Source of the DNA: Pseudogymnoascus destructans
Lineage: Eukaryota > Ascomycota > Leotiomycetes > Thelebolales > Thelebolaceae
DNA length: 64,000 bases
Direction: 5' to 3'
Assembly (NCBI RefSeq): GCF_001641265.1
Contig: NW_020167539.1
Coordinates: forward strand, 434,001 to 498,000
In this document: positions 1 through 9,199 of the stretch, one piece after another
Layout of the letters: each line of letters begins with the position of its first letter
How positions within the stretch are numbered: position 1 is the first letter of the stretch
Notes under the pieces: model-generated
Seen by the model: the letters and a program-made list of their open reading frames with translations, nothing else
What the model was told of the DNA's origin: nothing
Database searches by the model: none
Program-made: the position numbers and the translations under genes

Positions 1-2788
1 CAAGTAGCGACGACTGGCTTCCCCCCCATTGCCCGCGCCGGAGCTTGAGCAGCGCGCTCAACGTCATATTCTCGTCCTCCTGATCACTCAAGAGCCCCGC
101 AAGCTGCGCAAGACCCGGGCTAGTCAGCGATGCAGAGCCGTGGCTCATGTTGCTCGCCAGCTGCGGCAAGCTCATCATAGAGTTGCGATTCGAGTACTCG
201 CTGCGCTCGGTAATAGGCGTGAGATTCGGCTCGCGCACACGTCCGCTCTGGCTCCTGATAATCCCTTCAGCTCCACGGGGTCCGAAGAAGCTGCCATTGG
301 CGTAGAGGGCTTCGGTGCTGGCGGGTGCAGAGTAGAAGCCAAATTCTTGACTGTAGAAGCCGTCATCGTCGAAGGCTAGGGCTTCGGCGTTGGCCTCAGC
401 AATGATGGGGTCGTCTTCGAAGGCGTCGTCGTAGTCAAAGTCATCTTCTATGCTAGGTGAGTAGGGGTTGGCTTCGTTGGGGTCGCCCTCATACTCGTCA
501 CCAATATTGCCTCTTGGTGTGCTATCCCGACGAAATCTGCCGCTTGCAGCTGCGGCATATGCTGCGGCAGCCAATGCCGATTGATATGCGCTGAGAGTAT
601 CTTGTGTCAAACTCATCGGAGCTGGCTGCAACTGTTTCGGGCTGTCAGCCTGAGGTTGGGTATCGGAAAGCACTGTTAACGGCTCCACTGGAAATTGGTC
701 TTGCTGTGCTGTCTGGTTTTGAGAGTCTGCACTTTCTCTCTTACTGAGATTCAGTGAGTCCGTTATCGTGTGGATGAGAGGCGGCGAGTATAAAGTGGGA
801 AGAGAAGATAATGGGGCCAGGGGCCGGCCATATTGATCAGTATCATCATTATCGAAAATAGATTCATCTAATTCCGGGCCCTCTGGGTCATAATCGTTGT
901 GGTCAATCATGCCGTCATCGAAGTACATATCGTCTTCGTCCAGGACTTTCCTCGGAGCGATAATCTGAGATTGACGATAAGGAACGAGAGGCTCGGTGAC
1001 GGGCACAGGATCTTGGTCGAGCCCGAGGCCTTCGAGCCCCAGGCCACTAAGTTCCCGACTCTGCGCTATATTTGGGGAGATGCCGGCGTCCTCATAAGAA
1101 ATCCCATTTGCTTCTTGTAGAGTTCCATGTGCTTCGGCTTCGGGCTCTCTCGACATCCCACGGCCGATTCGGTTTTCATCCAAGTCTCCCGGTGTGTAAT
1201 CTTTATTAGGGTCCAGTGATCCAATTAGGCCTGTCGACGGTAAAGTAAACCCACCAATACCACACCGCTGCCCGAACATATCGTCATCGTCATCATAATC
1301 GTCGTCCATATCAGCATTGACGCCGGGAATCCGTTCTTCCAATCCATCATCGTCCATCATATTTTCATAATCGTAATCCTCTTCCTCGCCAAACACTCCA
1401 ATATCTGGTTCTGGAGTCTCGCTCTGCTTCCTCAATGCCTTTTCTCTATGCCTGTCCTCTAGCAGCTTTTCCTGGCTAGCCGCTCCTATCATATCGAAGC
1501 TGAATCTAGACGAGTTGCTCTTCATATGCTTCATGGTCGATGAGCTGTCTCGGTTCGAAATGAGAGATGCATTTCGTAGCTGGCGTTGTGAAGACAAAGA
1601 TGACGATGAATATTTGGAATGTTTGCGGCGGCTGCTGATCGAGGCCTGCCTGACGGTTTGGGTGTCTTCGTCCTCAAGTAGCCCTGTGTCGCAACTGCCA
1701 GATGGGCCAACTGTCGGGAGGTTTTCCTTGGGTTTATTTTGTGCTATTTCGGTTTCTGGGGTAGCAGGTTTGGCGGCGCTCGTATCTGGGGTGTTTGCTT
1801 TGGACGACTGTGCTTCTCTAGCATAAGCCGGCCGGGGCGGCATCGCCAGGTCAGAAAAATCATTTGCCTTTCGAACATGGGGTCCAGCAGCCGGATGCTG
1901 TTCTTCCTCAAAATCCTCTTGGAAGGCGGGCGTATGAGGGCTCCACTCTCCATCTTCAGGCGTCTTATCCTTTTTGACATCAACCTGAAGCTGTCCAGTC
2001 TTCGCTTCAGCAGGCTTTCCATGCGACACGGTGGGCCTCGGCCTCGGTGCGCTGAAATCGTGAACCTTCGTCCCGCGGATTCGGGGATCATAGTCTGATG
2101 GACTGAGTTGGGTTGGAAAGTTCCCCGTCGGGACCGCTAGGAGCTGTGGCACAGGCTGCGCCGTCCTGCGGCGAGCCAGTAGTGACATGGGGTTCAGGAG
2201 GTTTCGCCTTGTCTTGCTGGGGCTCTTCTGCGATGCATCGAAATTGGATATAGGGTTCGCAGGCAGTGTTGGTGGTGGCGACGGCATCCTGGCTCCCATT
2301 GGTCTCCGGGCAACGTGGGCGTGGGTCGATTGAAGGTATGCGGATGTGACAAATGGCAATCGCCCGCCACCTTGACCCTGCCCTGACGGCTGCCGCAGGC
2401 TGGTGCCTGACTGCCCATAGTTGTTCTGAGGGGGGTATTGAGGCCGTTCTGATGAATATAGACCTGCATTCGACAGGCGCGACATGGGCACCTGCTCGAA
2501 GCTCTTCGGCTCAGTCGGTCTGGCTGCGCCATTCGGTCTAATGGGCTCCGACTGCTTCTTCTCGGGCGAAGAAACGCGGGCAATTGGAGGCAGAAACGGA
2601 GGGTTGTCTGACGGTGTGCGAGGCCCGTCTGGTGTGCTGTTATCCTCCAGTTTTCGAGATATGTAAGGATGCGAGTGTTGTTCCGGGGTCAGCTGTGAAG
2701 TGCGCTCAAAGGAGTGCGGCCGGTCCGAAATGGGGGAGACTGGGTTCGAAGAGGGATTGCGCCTGTGCGGCTTCAAGTATGAGAACAT
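1..2788 (-). CDS. Large acidic, disordered fungal protein (partial, C-terminus off the left edge)
   Basis: One minus-strand frame is open from an ATG at 2788 to the left edge (about 929 codons) with no stop. An in-frame TAA lies 48 bases upstream of the ATG, which supports this start; the protein begins MFSYLKPHRRNPSSNP. It is rich in Ser, Pro, Gln and Asp. There are long acidic runs around residues 480-510 (Asp/Tyr/Met-rich) and again near 775-800. Short ordered-looking patches include KTRRNLLNPMSLLARRR, YDPRIRGTKVHDFSAPRPRP and SRFSFDMIGAASQEKLLEDR. No catalytic domain, membrane segment or signal peptide is visible. The conserved-looking patches separated by low complexity suggest a regulatory or scaffold protein, but I do not recognise it and give no function. 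Compositional bias makes overlapping small frames look open; they are shadows. Confidence 0.8.
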   Translation of the reverse strand, partial: MFSYLKPHRRNPSSNPVSPISDRPHSFERTSQLTPEQHSHPYISRKLEDNSTPDGPRTPSDNPPFLPPIARVSSPEKKQSEPIRPNGAARPTEPKSFEQVPMSRLSNAGLYSSERPQYPPQNNYGQSGTSLRQPSGQGQGGGRLPFVTSAYLQSTHAHVARRPMGARMPSPPPTLPANPISNFDASQKSPSKTRRNLLNPMSLLARRRTAQPVPQLLAVPTGNFPTQLSPSDYDPRIRGTKVHDFSAPRPRPTVSHGKPAEAKTGQLQVDVKKDKTPEDGEWSPHTPAFQEDFEEEQHPAAGPHVRKANDFSDLAMPPRPAYAREAQSSKANTPDTSAAKPATPETEIAQNKPKENLPTVGPSGSCDTGLLEDEDTQTVRQASISSRRKHSKYSSSSLSSQRQLRNASLISNRDSSSTMKHMKSNSSRFSFDMIGAASQEKLLEDRHREKALRKQSETPEPDIGVFGEEEDYDYENMMDDDGLEERIPGVNADMDDDYDDDDDMFGQRCGIGGFTLPSTGLIGSLDPNKDYTPGDLDENRIGRGMSREPEAEAHGTLQEANGISYEDAGISPNIAQSRELSGLGLEGLGLDQDPVPVTEPLVPYRQSQIIAPRKVLDEDDMYFDDGMIDHNDYDPEGPELDESIFDNDDTDQYGRPLAPLSSLPTLYSPPLIHTITDSLNLSKRESADSQNQTAQQDQFPVEPLTVLSDTQPQADSPKQLQPAPMSLTQDTLSAYQSALAAAAYAAAASGRFRRDSTPRGNIGDEYEGDPNEANPYSPSIEDDFDYDDAFEDDPIIAEANAEALAFDDDGFYSQEFGFYSAPASTEALYANGSFFGPRGAEGIIRSQSGRVREPNLTPITERSEYSNRNSMMSLPQLASNMSHGSASLTSPGLAQLAGLLSDQEDENMTLSALLKLRRGQWGGSQSSLL

Positions 2789-3660
2789 GCCGGTCGAAAT
2801 GCGACAATCGCGTTGCAAACGTCTACAATTATGTTAAAGGCTAAAGGGGTCGTTGGGTCAGCTTTGGTCCACCTGTAGGGCTGGTTCGATGCTACTTACA
2901 TCGCGCATATTGGGTTCCCCAGCTTCATAGATCTCCCTCTATTGATCGTGTGTCGCAGTACCAAACCCAAACAGGGCAATTGCTCCCAGGAGAAGAAGTT
3001 GCGAGGCTCTATCGCCAGATGACAACCTTCAGAATATTGTTTTGAGGCAGATATGGCATTTTGTTCGATGGGCGCAGTAATTATATTACGGGGCGATCTC
3101 AGGTCGTATACATCGAAGGATCGTAATCGTCCCGTAAGCAGTCGCGCGCTGTCGATTGCTCACTTCCTGGTCTTTGCTGGGTATATGTATTAATCCAGAA
3201 TATACAAATTGATGCGCTGCTGTGATTATACAGCTTCACTCGTCATCAAGTAACTGTGAAGTCGGCAGTATCGGATATTTGGTAGCATTTCGAGATTGCC
3301 ATCAGCCGCATCAAGCCCCAACTGTCCCGCTGCCACGGCGCAACAGTGCCACCGAACTTCGTCAGCAGCTAGCGTCGCAATCCGCTGAAACGTCTCATTT
3401 CCAGCACACATTAAAATATATGAGTATTTTTTTTCTCTTGCTTATCTTTTAACTTTTTCAGCTTTCGCCAAGTTGAGGCTGAAGGTTTCTTGCACATGGT
3501 ACCAAAACATGTCTTATAATATTTATGGTACCTCGGAAAAAGGACGGTTCTTTGAACCTTACCCATATTCCAAGTAAGTCTTACTCAGTCCCGTCTAGAG
3601 ACCTGTGGTGCTATCAGTGTCTATAGTAACATAACCATAAGCAAATTAACGTTATAATTA
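2789..3660. other. Intergenic, 5' flank of the disordered-protein gene
   Basis: No supported gene. It should contain the promoter of the leftward gene starting at 2788. AT content rises towards 3660, where the repeat island begins. A short inverted repeat built on GGTACC ends lies near 3499-3535. Open frames here are short and have no recognisable similarity. Confidence 0.5.
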
Positions 3661-3699
3661 ATCGTCGCGACCAACTTTTCGCTTCGCTCAAGGTTGGAG
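3661..3699 (+). repeat. Left terminal inverted repeat of pogo-like element A
   Basis: This 39-bp sequence begins ATCGTCGCGACC directly after a TA dinucleotide (3659-3660), as expected for Tc1/mariner/pogo insertion. Its reverse complement, with two differences, occurs at 34088-34126, again followed by TA. It lies 85 bp upstream of the transposase start at 3785. The termini ATCG resemble those of the intact element at 5825-7882 (ATCGGG). Confidence 0.75.
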
Positions 3700-3784
3700 T
3701 AAGCTGTTCACCGCCACTTCTTGATAAAACTTCTACCATAGCTACACATACTATTTTATATAGTAAATCTATGCAATTCATTTA

Positions 3785-4587
3785 ATGGAAGGGACTCTTC
3801 TATCAAATGCCTGTAAATGGCTAGCAGAGAACCCCTCTGAAACAGCAACTACTGCTAGTCGGGTTTTTAAGGTTCCTACATCAACTATACGCTCAAGCAG
3901 CCGCCGCCAACTAGCCCAACCACTACCCCGAGGGGGTAAGAATAAGATGCTCACAGAAGCTATTAAGAAGTGGATTCTAGAGCAATATTACCTAGGGCTC
4001 GGAGCTACGAGAGCCATGATATTTACTGCTGTCTGTAAGCTCCGGAGCCCGAAGCCACCACCATCACCAAGCTGGCTTACAAAATATATACGGAATGAGC
4101 TTCAAGACTTCCACTTTATTACTACGAAGCCAATTGCACAGCTACGTATGAAAGCTCAAGATGGGTCTAGTATTATAAATTGGTTTCGAGACTACCTTGA
4201 GTTTATACTACGGTGTAGTATAAAGCCAGAGTCAATCTGCCATGGATGAAACTGGCTTTAGAATTGGAATTCCAGGAGGTGAGAAGGTTATTGTGCCACG
4301 AACAGCAAAGGAGCTCTATACTCCAAGCCCTGAAAACCATACGTCTATTACTATTCTTGAGGCTGTGTCTGCAGTAGGAAAAGTCATACCACCAGTACTT
4401 ATCATTCTGGGCAAAATATATATGGAACTTAGTACCATGCCAACCTTGAAGGCACAGAGCTAGTACTACTCTCCGACTCTGGGTTTTCACATAGCAAGCT
4501 TGCTCTTCGGTGGCTAGAGCATTTTGCTAAGCATACACCCTTGGAGGATACAAGGGTTCTATTACTCGACTCTCATGTAAGCCATAC
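3785..4587 (+). pseudogene. Pogo/Fot1-like transposase, N-terminal and first catalytic part (element A)
   Basis: The reading starts MEGTLLSNACKWLAENPSE, closely matching the start of the intact transposase at 5960-7729. It carries the helix-turn-helix region, then FHFITTKPIAQ. After a frameshift near 4240 it continues with MDETGFRIGIPGGE, the first catalytic aspartate block. Another frame change follows, then LLLDSHVSHT, the second catalytic block, which stops exactly where an LTR begins at 4588. The bases just before the LTR are CATAC, the target duplication. The remaining C-terminal coding part lies further on in the opposite orientation (4751-5222). The gene is dead: at least two frameshifts, an LTR insertion and an inversion. 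Confidence 0.85.
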
Positions 4588-4750
4588 TGTAATGGTGGGT
4601 GCACCAGATGTGAGAATTTAGCCACCCAAGGAAAAAGGGATGATTTTACTAAGACAACACACTGTCTTAGGAAACAGAGCCAAAGGGTTGTAGCTTAGAC
4701 TATTCCACAACGCAGCAATCAAGTGTATGATGTAGTGGAGTGGTTTAGAC
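4588..4750 (+). repeat. 5' fragment of a TGTAATGG-type LTR
   Basis: The first 163 bp match the starts of the LTR copies at 7911 and 30812. The match stops abruptly at 4750 after GTGGTTTAGAC, where inverted transposase sequence begins. The 5 bp before it (4583-4587) are CATAC. The complementary GTATG lies at 5223-5227 next to the oppositely oriented end of the same LTR family, so this was one LTR insertion that was later split by an inversion. Confidence 0.8.
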
Positions 4751-5222
4751 CCGGTAAGCCAGTTCCTATAGCTCTCTTTTGAGGGGCTACTAGAGCCCCC
4801 CAGAACCCAGATTTTCCAGTGCTGTAGCCCCTCTTCTACCTCCTGAAAAGGTGAGGGTTTTGGGGTAGAAACCCAGATTGGTAGGGTAGTAGGGTAGGCG
4901 TAGGTGTAGGCTGTGAGTGGTCTGTAGTTTCGTGAGGGCTGTATTACAGCTTATAGGCCAAATACCAGATTTCTGAAAAGCTGATATTATAGTAGACTCC
5001 TTAAAAGTCTGCTCCCAAATGCATGTGAGATCTCTCATGAAGGATTGTAGGTCGTAGGTAATGTCCATATCCCGTCTGGCAGTAAGCACAGCTACTTGAT
5101 GCCAGTGCTTATAAGGCTGGAACACTCCCACGTCTAATGGCTGTAAAACATGTGTAAGATGTGAGGGAAAGGTATATATAATAATGTTGTGTTCTTCTGC
5201 TGCAATGACGAAGTCATGGCTC
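4751..5222 (-). pseudogene. Inverted C-terminal catalytic part of element A transposase
   Basis: On the minus strand the reading gives TSHDFVIAAEEHNIIIYTFP, then HVLQPLDVGVFQPYKHWH (third catalytic Asp) and TFKESTIISAFQKSGIWPIS. This is collinear with the region after the second catalytic block of the intact pogo-like transposase. It follows on from the plus-strand block ending at 4587 (LLLDSHVSHT) but now runs the other way. The open frame here also reads about 30 residues of LTR sequence at its apparent start; these are not transposase. Confidence 0.8.
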
Positions 5223-5824
5223 GTATGTGTCATACTGACATTCGTTGCACTCAGTTTGCTATCAAACTCAAGAGCAAACTTAGAAATCTCCTCCTCAAAC
5301 CTACAAGTCACTATACATATTTTGGCTTGTCACACCAACAACAAGAGCAATACTACTCAACGATTGCTACAACCCTCTATGATTCATTACACATCATTGC
5401 TCCTTAGTTACTGGGCCGATATGACCACATAGCATATCTCTACAACCCTCTATGATTCATTACATGACATCACTCCTTAGTTACTGGGCTAATACTACAC
5501 ATGACATATCTCTATCAACTAGAGGCCTAGGAACATGAACGATAGCTCCAAAAGCTTCTACAACCCTCTGTGATTCATTACACGTCATCACTCTTTAGTT
5601 ACCCACAAGATTGGTTAAGTTATGACATAATTTGTCTGTGACATAATTTGTCTATGACATAATTTGTCTATAGGGGTACTCTGACCTTGGACCTCCTTTT
5701 ACTTCCTATAGGCTACGAACCTAAGAGATGGTTCTATGGGATTCTCTTACATCGACTACAGTTACCAAGCCTGGTAAGTCATGGAAAGTCTTGGAAAATG
5801 AAAAAACTACACTCCTTTAGCATA

Positions 5825-5887
5825 ATCGGGTGTGGAAGCAAGTTGCGCGCTCTCGCTTAAAAGTGGAAGCAAGTTGCGCGCTCTCAA
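5825..5887 (+). repeat. Left TIR of intact pogo element, with internal direct repeat
   Basis: The 63-bp TIR contains two direct copies of a 23-bp unit (core GGAAGCAAGTTGCGCGCTC) about 31 bp apart. Duplicated units near the ends are typical of transposase binding sites in Tc1/mariner-superfamily elements. Confidence 0.9.
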
Positions 5888-5959
5888 ATTGCGACCGTAA
5901 GTACCACGCCATAGTAATTTGTATGTAGAAGTACTTAAAAATTCAAATCTACGAAATTA

Positions 5960-7729
5960 TCACTTTTCATTCTCACGCTCACTCTCACTTTCATGCCCGC
6001 TCCCACTCCCACCCTCACTCGCACTCTCATATTCGGACCCAGAATCAGCTTCTGGGTCAGTAATTGGGTCTTCTAACTCCGGAGGAATTGGGAGGCCCGA
6101 TTTGGTAAGCTGAGCCACGGTCTTCTTCCGGAGGCGCTCCTGTTTCCGGGCTTCAATTCCTGCCTGGTGGAGCTGCTTCTGGGCTTGCTTTGTGGCCTGG
6201 CTTTGCTTCCGGGCTTCGGCAGCAGCGAGCTTCTGGGCCTGAAGCTCGGCTTTCTGGGCTAGAAGCTTGTGGGCTTCAGAAGCCCGGAGCTCACCTCCAA
6301 CCTGGAGCCGGCCGCGGCCCCCCCGCTTCCTCTTTGAGTTCTGGACCTGATGCCGAATAGCCTGTAGGTCGAGTTCCTGGAGCTGGCCGGTAGCCAGAAC
6401 CCGGGCGGCCCCAGTGGACCAGTTACTGTAGCTCTGGCGTGAGGGGCTACTAAAGGCCTCCGGAAGCCGGTCTTTCCATCGCTGTAGGCCCCGTTCTACA
6501 CCCTGGAACGTAGTGGGTATAGGCGTTATAGGCCGTGGTAAGGTAGGCGTAGTAGGCCCTATAGGCCCTGTAGGCGTAGGCTGCGAGTACGTACGCAGCT
6601 TCTCTAGGGCAATATCACAGCTTATAGGCCAGATGCCAGCTTTCTGGAACGCTGACTGTATAGTGGACTCCTTGAAGGTAAGCTCCCGCATGCGTGGGAG
6701 ATCTCCTATAAATAGGGCTAAGTTGTAGGAAGGGTCTATTTCCCGTATAGCACAGAGCACAGCCTGCCTATGCCAGTGCTTATAAGGCTGGAATATTCCC
6801 ACGTCTAATGGCTGTAGAATGTGTGTAAGGTGGCTGGGAAACGGGAATATGATGATGTGATAATCTGCAGCTAGAATAACGAACTCAGGGCTCGTATGGC
6901 TCACATGAGAATCGAGTAGTAGAAGCTTAGGATTTCCCGGGCTATGTGGAGCAGTATGCTCTATAAAGTGCCGTAACCACCGTAGAGCAAGCTGGCTATT
7001 AGAATAGCCAGTTTCTGAGAGTAGTATTAGCTCGTCGCCACTAAGGTTCTCTGGGTACCACGCCTCCATATGTATTTTACCTGGTACAACAAGTACAGGT
7101 GGAATCTTCTGTCCACCTGCAGATACTGCCTCTATAATCGTAATAGATATACGATTCTCAGGGCTCGTAGTATAGAGCTGCTTTACAGCTCGGGGGACTA
7201 AGACCCTCTCACCCCCTGGAATTCCGACCCTAAATCCAGTTTCATCCATATTCCAGATTGACTCTGGCTTTATACCACGCTGTACTACTAATTCCGTGTA
7301 CTCTTTAAACCACTTAATAACAGTAGGCTCCTGTTGAGCTTTCGTACGCTGTTGTGCAATAGGCTTTGTAGTAATAAAGTGGAAATCAGCTTTAAGCTCA
7401 TTCTTCATATATTTAGCAAGCCAGCTCTGTGACGGTGGAGGTAGTGGGCTCCGGAGGTGGCATACAGCCCCGTAGACCATATGCCTATTAGCTCCAAGCC
7501 CTAGGTGGTATTGCTCTGTAATCCAGGTCTTTAGGGCCTCGGTCTGGCCTGTAGAAAGCACCCTATTATGACCTCCATGGGGCGGCTTCCGGGCTGCTTG
7601 AGCTGCTCGGGTGATTTTCGACCGTATAGTCGACTGTGGGACCTTAAAAATCCGACTTGCAGTACTGACAGCTTCAGAGGGGTTTGCTGCTAGCCATTCA
7701 CAGGCATTTGATAGAGGTGTCCCTTCCAT
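5960..7729 (-). CDS. Pogo/Fot1-like DDE transposase, full length (589 aa)
   Basis: Predicted DNA-cutting and joining enzyme of the surrounding element. In order: an N-terminal helix-turn-helix (about residues 5-45, ending KVPQSTIRSKITRA); a second DNA-binding CENP-B-like region (about 55-130, FHFITTKPIAQQRTKAQ); then the catalytic domain with MDETGFRVGIPGGE (about 160), LLLLDSHVSH (about 270) and LQPLDVGIFQPYKHWH (about 308), giving the three acidic residues. The C-terminus is a Lys/Gln/Ala-rich helical tail followed by an acidic Ser/Glu end. There are no stops or frameshifts, in contrast to relatives at 3785-5222 and 32207-34126. The ATG at 7729 fits the conserved MEGTPLSNAC start. The protein is very likely functional by sequence; activity is inference. 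Confidence 0.93.
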   Translation of the reverse strand: MEGTPLSNACEWLAANPSEAVSTASRIFKVPQSTIRSKITRAAQAARKPPHGGHNRVLSTGQTEALKTWITEQYHLGLGANRHMVYGAVCHLRSPLPPPSQSWLAKYMKNELKADFHFITTKPIAQQRTKAQQEPTVIKWFKEYTELVVQRGIKPESIWNMDETGFRVGIPGGERVLVPRAVKQLYTTSPENRISITIIEAVSAGGQKIPPVLVVPGKIHMEAWYPENLSGDELILLSETGYSNSQLALRWLRHFIEHTAPHSPGNPKLLLLDSHVSHTSPEFVILAADYHIIIFPFPSHLTHILQPLDVGIFQPYKHWHRQAVLCAIREIDPSYNLALFIGDLPRMRELTFKESTIQSAFQKAGIWPISCDIALEKLRTYSQPTPTGPIGPTTPTLPRPITPIPTTFQGVERGLQRWKDRLPEAFSSPSRQSYSNWSTGAARVLATGQLQELDLQAIRHQVQNSKRKRGGRGRLQVGGELRASEAHKLLAQKAELQAQKLAAAEARKQSQATKQAQKQLHQAGIEARKQERLRKKTVAQLTKSGLPIPPELEDPITDPEADSGSEYESASEGGSGSGHESESERENEK

Positions 7730-7819
7730 TAAATGAATTACATTTGATTACTATATAAATTACTATATGGGGGAATGTTCGAGGTTTTAGTAAAGAGTAG
7801 CGGTGAACATATGCAGGTG

Positions 7820-7882
7820 TTGAGAGCGCGCAACTTGCTTCCACTTTTAAGCGAGAGCGCGCAACTTGCTTCCACACCCGAT
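7820..7882 (-). repeat. Right TIR of intact pogo element
   Basis: Exact reverse complement of 5825-5887, including both 23-bp direct units. It is followed by the TA target duplication. Confidence 0.9.
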
Positions 7883-7910
7883 TAAATAGGATTGCCCTTT
7901 CCTTAAGAAA

Positions 7911-8846
7911 TGTAATGGTGGGTGCACCAGATATGAGAATCTAGCCACCCAAGGAAGGGATGAATTTACTAAGACAACACACTGTCTTAGGAAACAGAGC
8001 CAAAGGGTTGTAGCTTAGACTATTCCACAATGCAGCAATCAGGTGTATGATGTGGTGAAGTGGTTTAGACAAGTTGCAACAAATGTTGAGTCTGAGAACT
8101 CAGGGGTAAGTCAGAGGTTAGCACCTCACTGACTTTTCAAAAACAGAGAATAACAAGATCAATGCTTGGAAGCTTGGAAAAGACGTAGAAGTATGTGCTA
8201 GTCGATTTACTGTATTGCCTGCTTGCCCTTTCTTAAGGAAAGGGCAATCCTATTTATGCCAAAGGAGTGTAGTTCTCTCATTTTCCATGACTTTCCATGA
8301 CTAACCAGGCTTGGTAAATGTATTAGAAATCAAGTGCGACCCACAACTAGCTTGCTAATCATGTAGTGAACGTAAGAGAATCCCATAGAACCATCTCTTG
8401 GGTTCCTAGCCTATAGGAAGTGAAAAGGAGGTCCAAGGTCAGAGTACCTATAGACAAATTATGTCATAACTTAACCAATCTTGTGGGTAACTAAGGAGCG
8501 ATGACGTGTAATGAATCATAGAGGGTTGTAGAAGCTTCTAGAGCTATCGTTCATGTTCCTAGGCCTCTAGTTGGTAGAGATATGCCATGTGGTAGTATTG
8601 GCCCACCCCCTTAAGGAGGAGATTTTCTTAATAACTTGTTCAATGAGTGTCCAAATGATATGCCGTGATGTATGTAGCATAAACAGATGTAGTAGAAGAG
8701 TTTGCAGCAATCGTTGAGTAGTATTGCTTCTGTTGTTGGTGTGATAAGCCAAGATATGTATGGTGACTTGTAGGTTTGAGGAGGAGATTTCTAAGTTTGC
8801 TCTTGAGTTTGATAGCAAACTGAGTGCAACGAATGTCAGTATGACA
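7911..8846 (+). repeat. Complete LTR of the TGTAATGG...GTATGACA family (936 bp)
   Basis: Starts TGTAATGGTGGGTGC and ends GTCAGTATGACA, with canonical TG..CA ends. It matches 30812-31738 along nearly its whole length, with several small insertions. The flanks (AGAAA before, AAGAG after) are not a clean target duplication, and it abuts an inverted LTR piece on its left. It therefore sits at a rearrangement junction rather than a simple insertion. Confidence 0.8.
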
Positions 8847-9199
8847 AAGAGCGTCTTGAGGTAGAAGAGGAAGTGGTGGCATCTCAGGAGCGAGAGGCTC
8901 ACCTCTGCGCTCAAGAAGCATATGCCCGTCGCATGCGTCTTCGCAAACACCAGAAGGCTCTCAAAACCCGTGGTGTTGAGATGCTGCATCATGGTCTGAA
9001 ATCTTTGGACGAATTGGATGAAGCAGAGGAGAAGGAGTGTAGGGAGGCAGAGGTCAAAGGGACTCTCTTGCACAGCCCTTCTACTGCCGTTTCTGAGGGT
9101 GCTGCCTCTGACCAGGACCTTTTCGTGGCCCTGTCTCCTGGCTTCTTTGATCGCTTGGGTGTTGACGGCGAAACGCCTCCAGTAGCTCTGGACAGCTAA
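8847..9199 (+). pseudogene. C-terminal fragment of a repeat-associated coiled-coil protein
   Basis: The plus-strand frame gives KERLEVEEEVVASQE, then ARRMRLRKHQKALKTRG, MLHHGLKSLDELDEAEEKE and FFDRLGVDGETPP, and stops at 9199. Arg/Lys/Glu-rich helical tails followed by a short hydrophobic GxxxxxPP-like end are familiar from repeat-linked hypothetical proteins in fungi, but I cannot name the element. It has no start or N-terminal part: it begins at the LTR end and stops where the gypsy element begins. Treat it as a remnant. Confidence 0.5.

Larger units (their letters stand above)
5825..7882 (-). mobile_element. Intact pogo/Fot1-like DNA transposon, 2,058 bp
   Basis: Perfect 63-bp terminal inverted repeats (5825-5887 and 7820-7882) begin ATCGGGTGTGGAAGC and enclose a full transposase frame. 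TA flanks both ends (5823-5824 and 7883-7884). The uninterrupted target is seen in the same window: the LTR copies near 8250 and 31160 carry the sequence this element split, with a single TA. Ends, target duplication and empty site therefore all agree. Intact coding and perfect ends point to a recent, possibly still active insertion. Confidence 0.95.
5228..7910 (-). repeat. 3' part of a TGTAATGG-type LTR, interrupted by the intact pogo element
   Basis: On the minus strand this matches LTR positions from about 320 to the 3' end (GTATGACA, ending at 5228) of the copies at 7911 and 30812. The match is interrupted at 5823 by the 2,058-bp pogo element and resumes at 7885-7910. Within the LTR are near-tandem blocks containing ATTCATTACAYGACATCA (5380-5600) and a triple GACATAATTTGTC unit (5620-5675). 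LTR positions 164-319 are missing, and a plus-strand LTR begins directly at 7911. Confidence 0.75.

Noticed and set aside
5184..5432. Short frames repeated at 5184-5432, 8567-9238 and 31534-31782 with near-identical peptides (VILTFVALSLLSNSR)
   Set aside because: They are the same LTR sequence read in antisense at each LTR copy, not a gene family.
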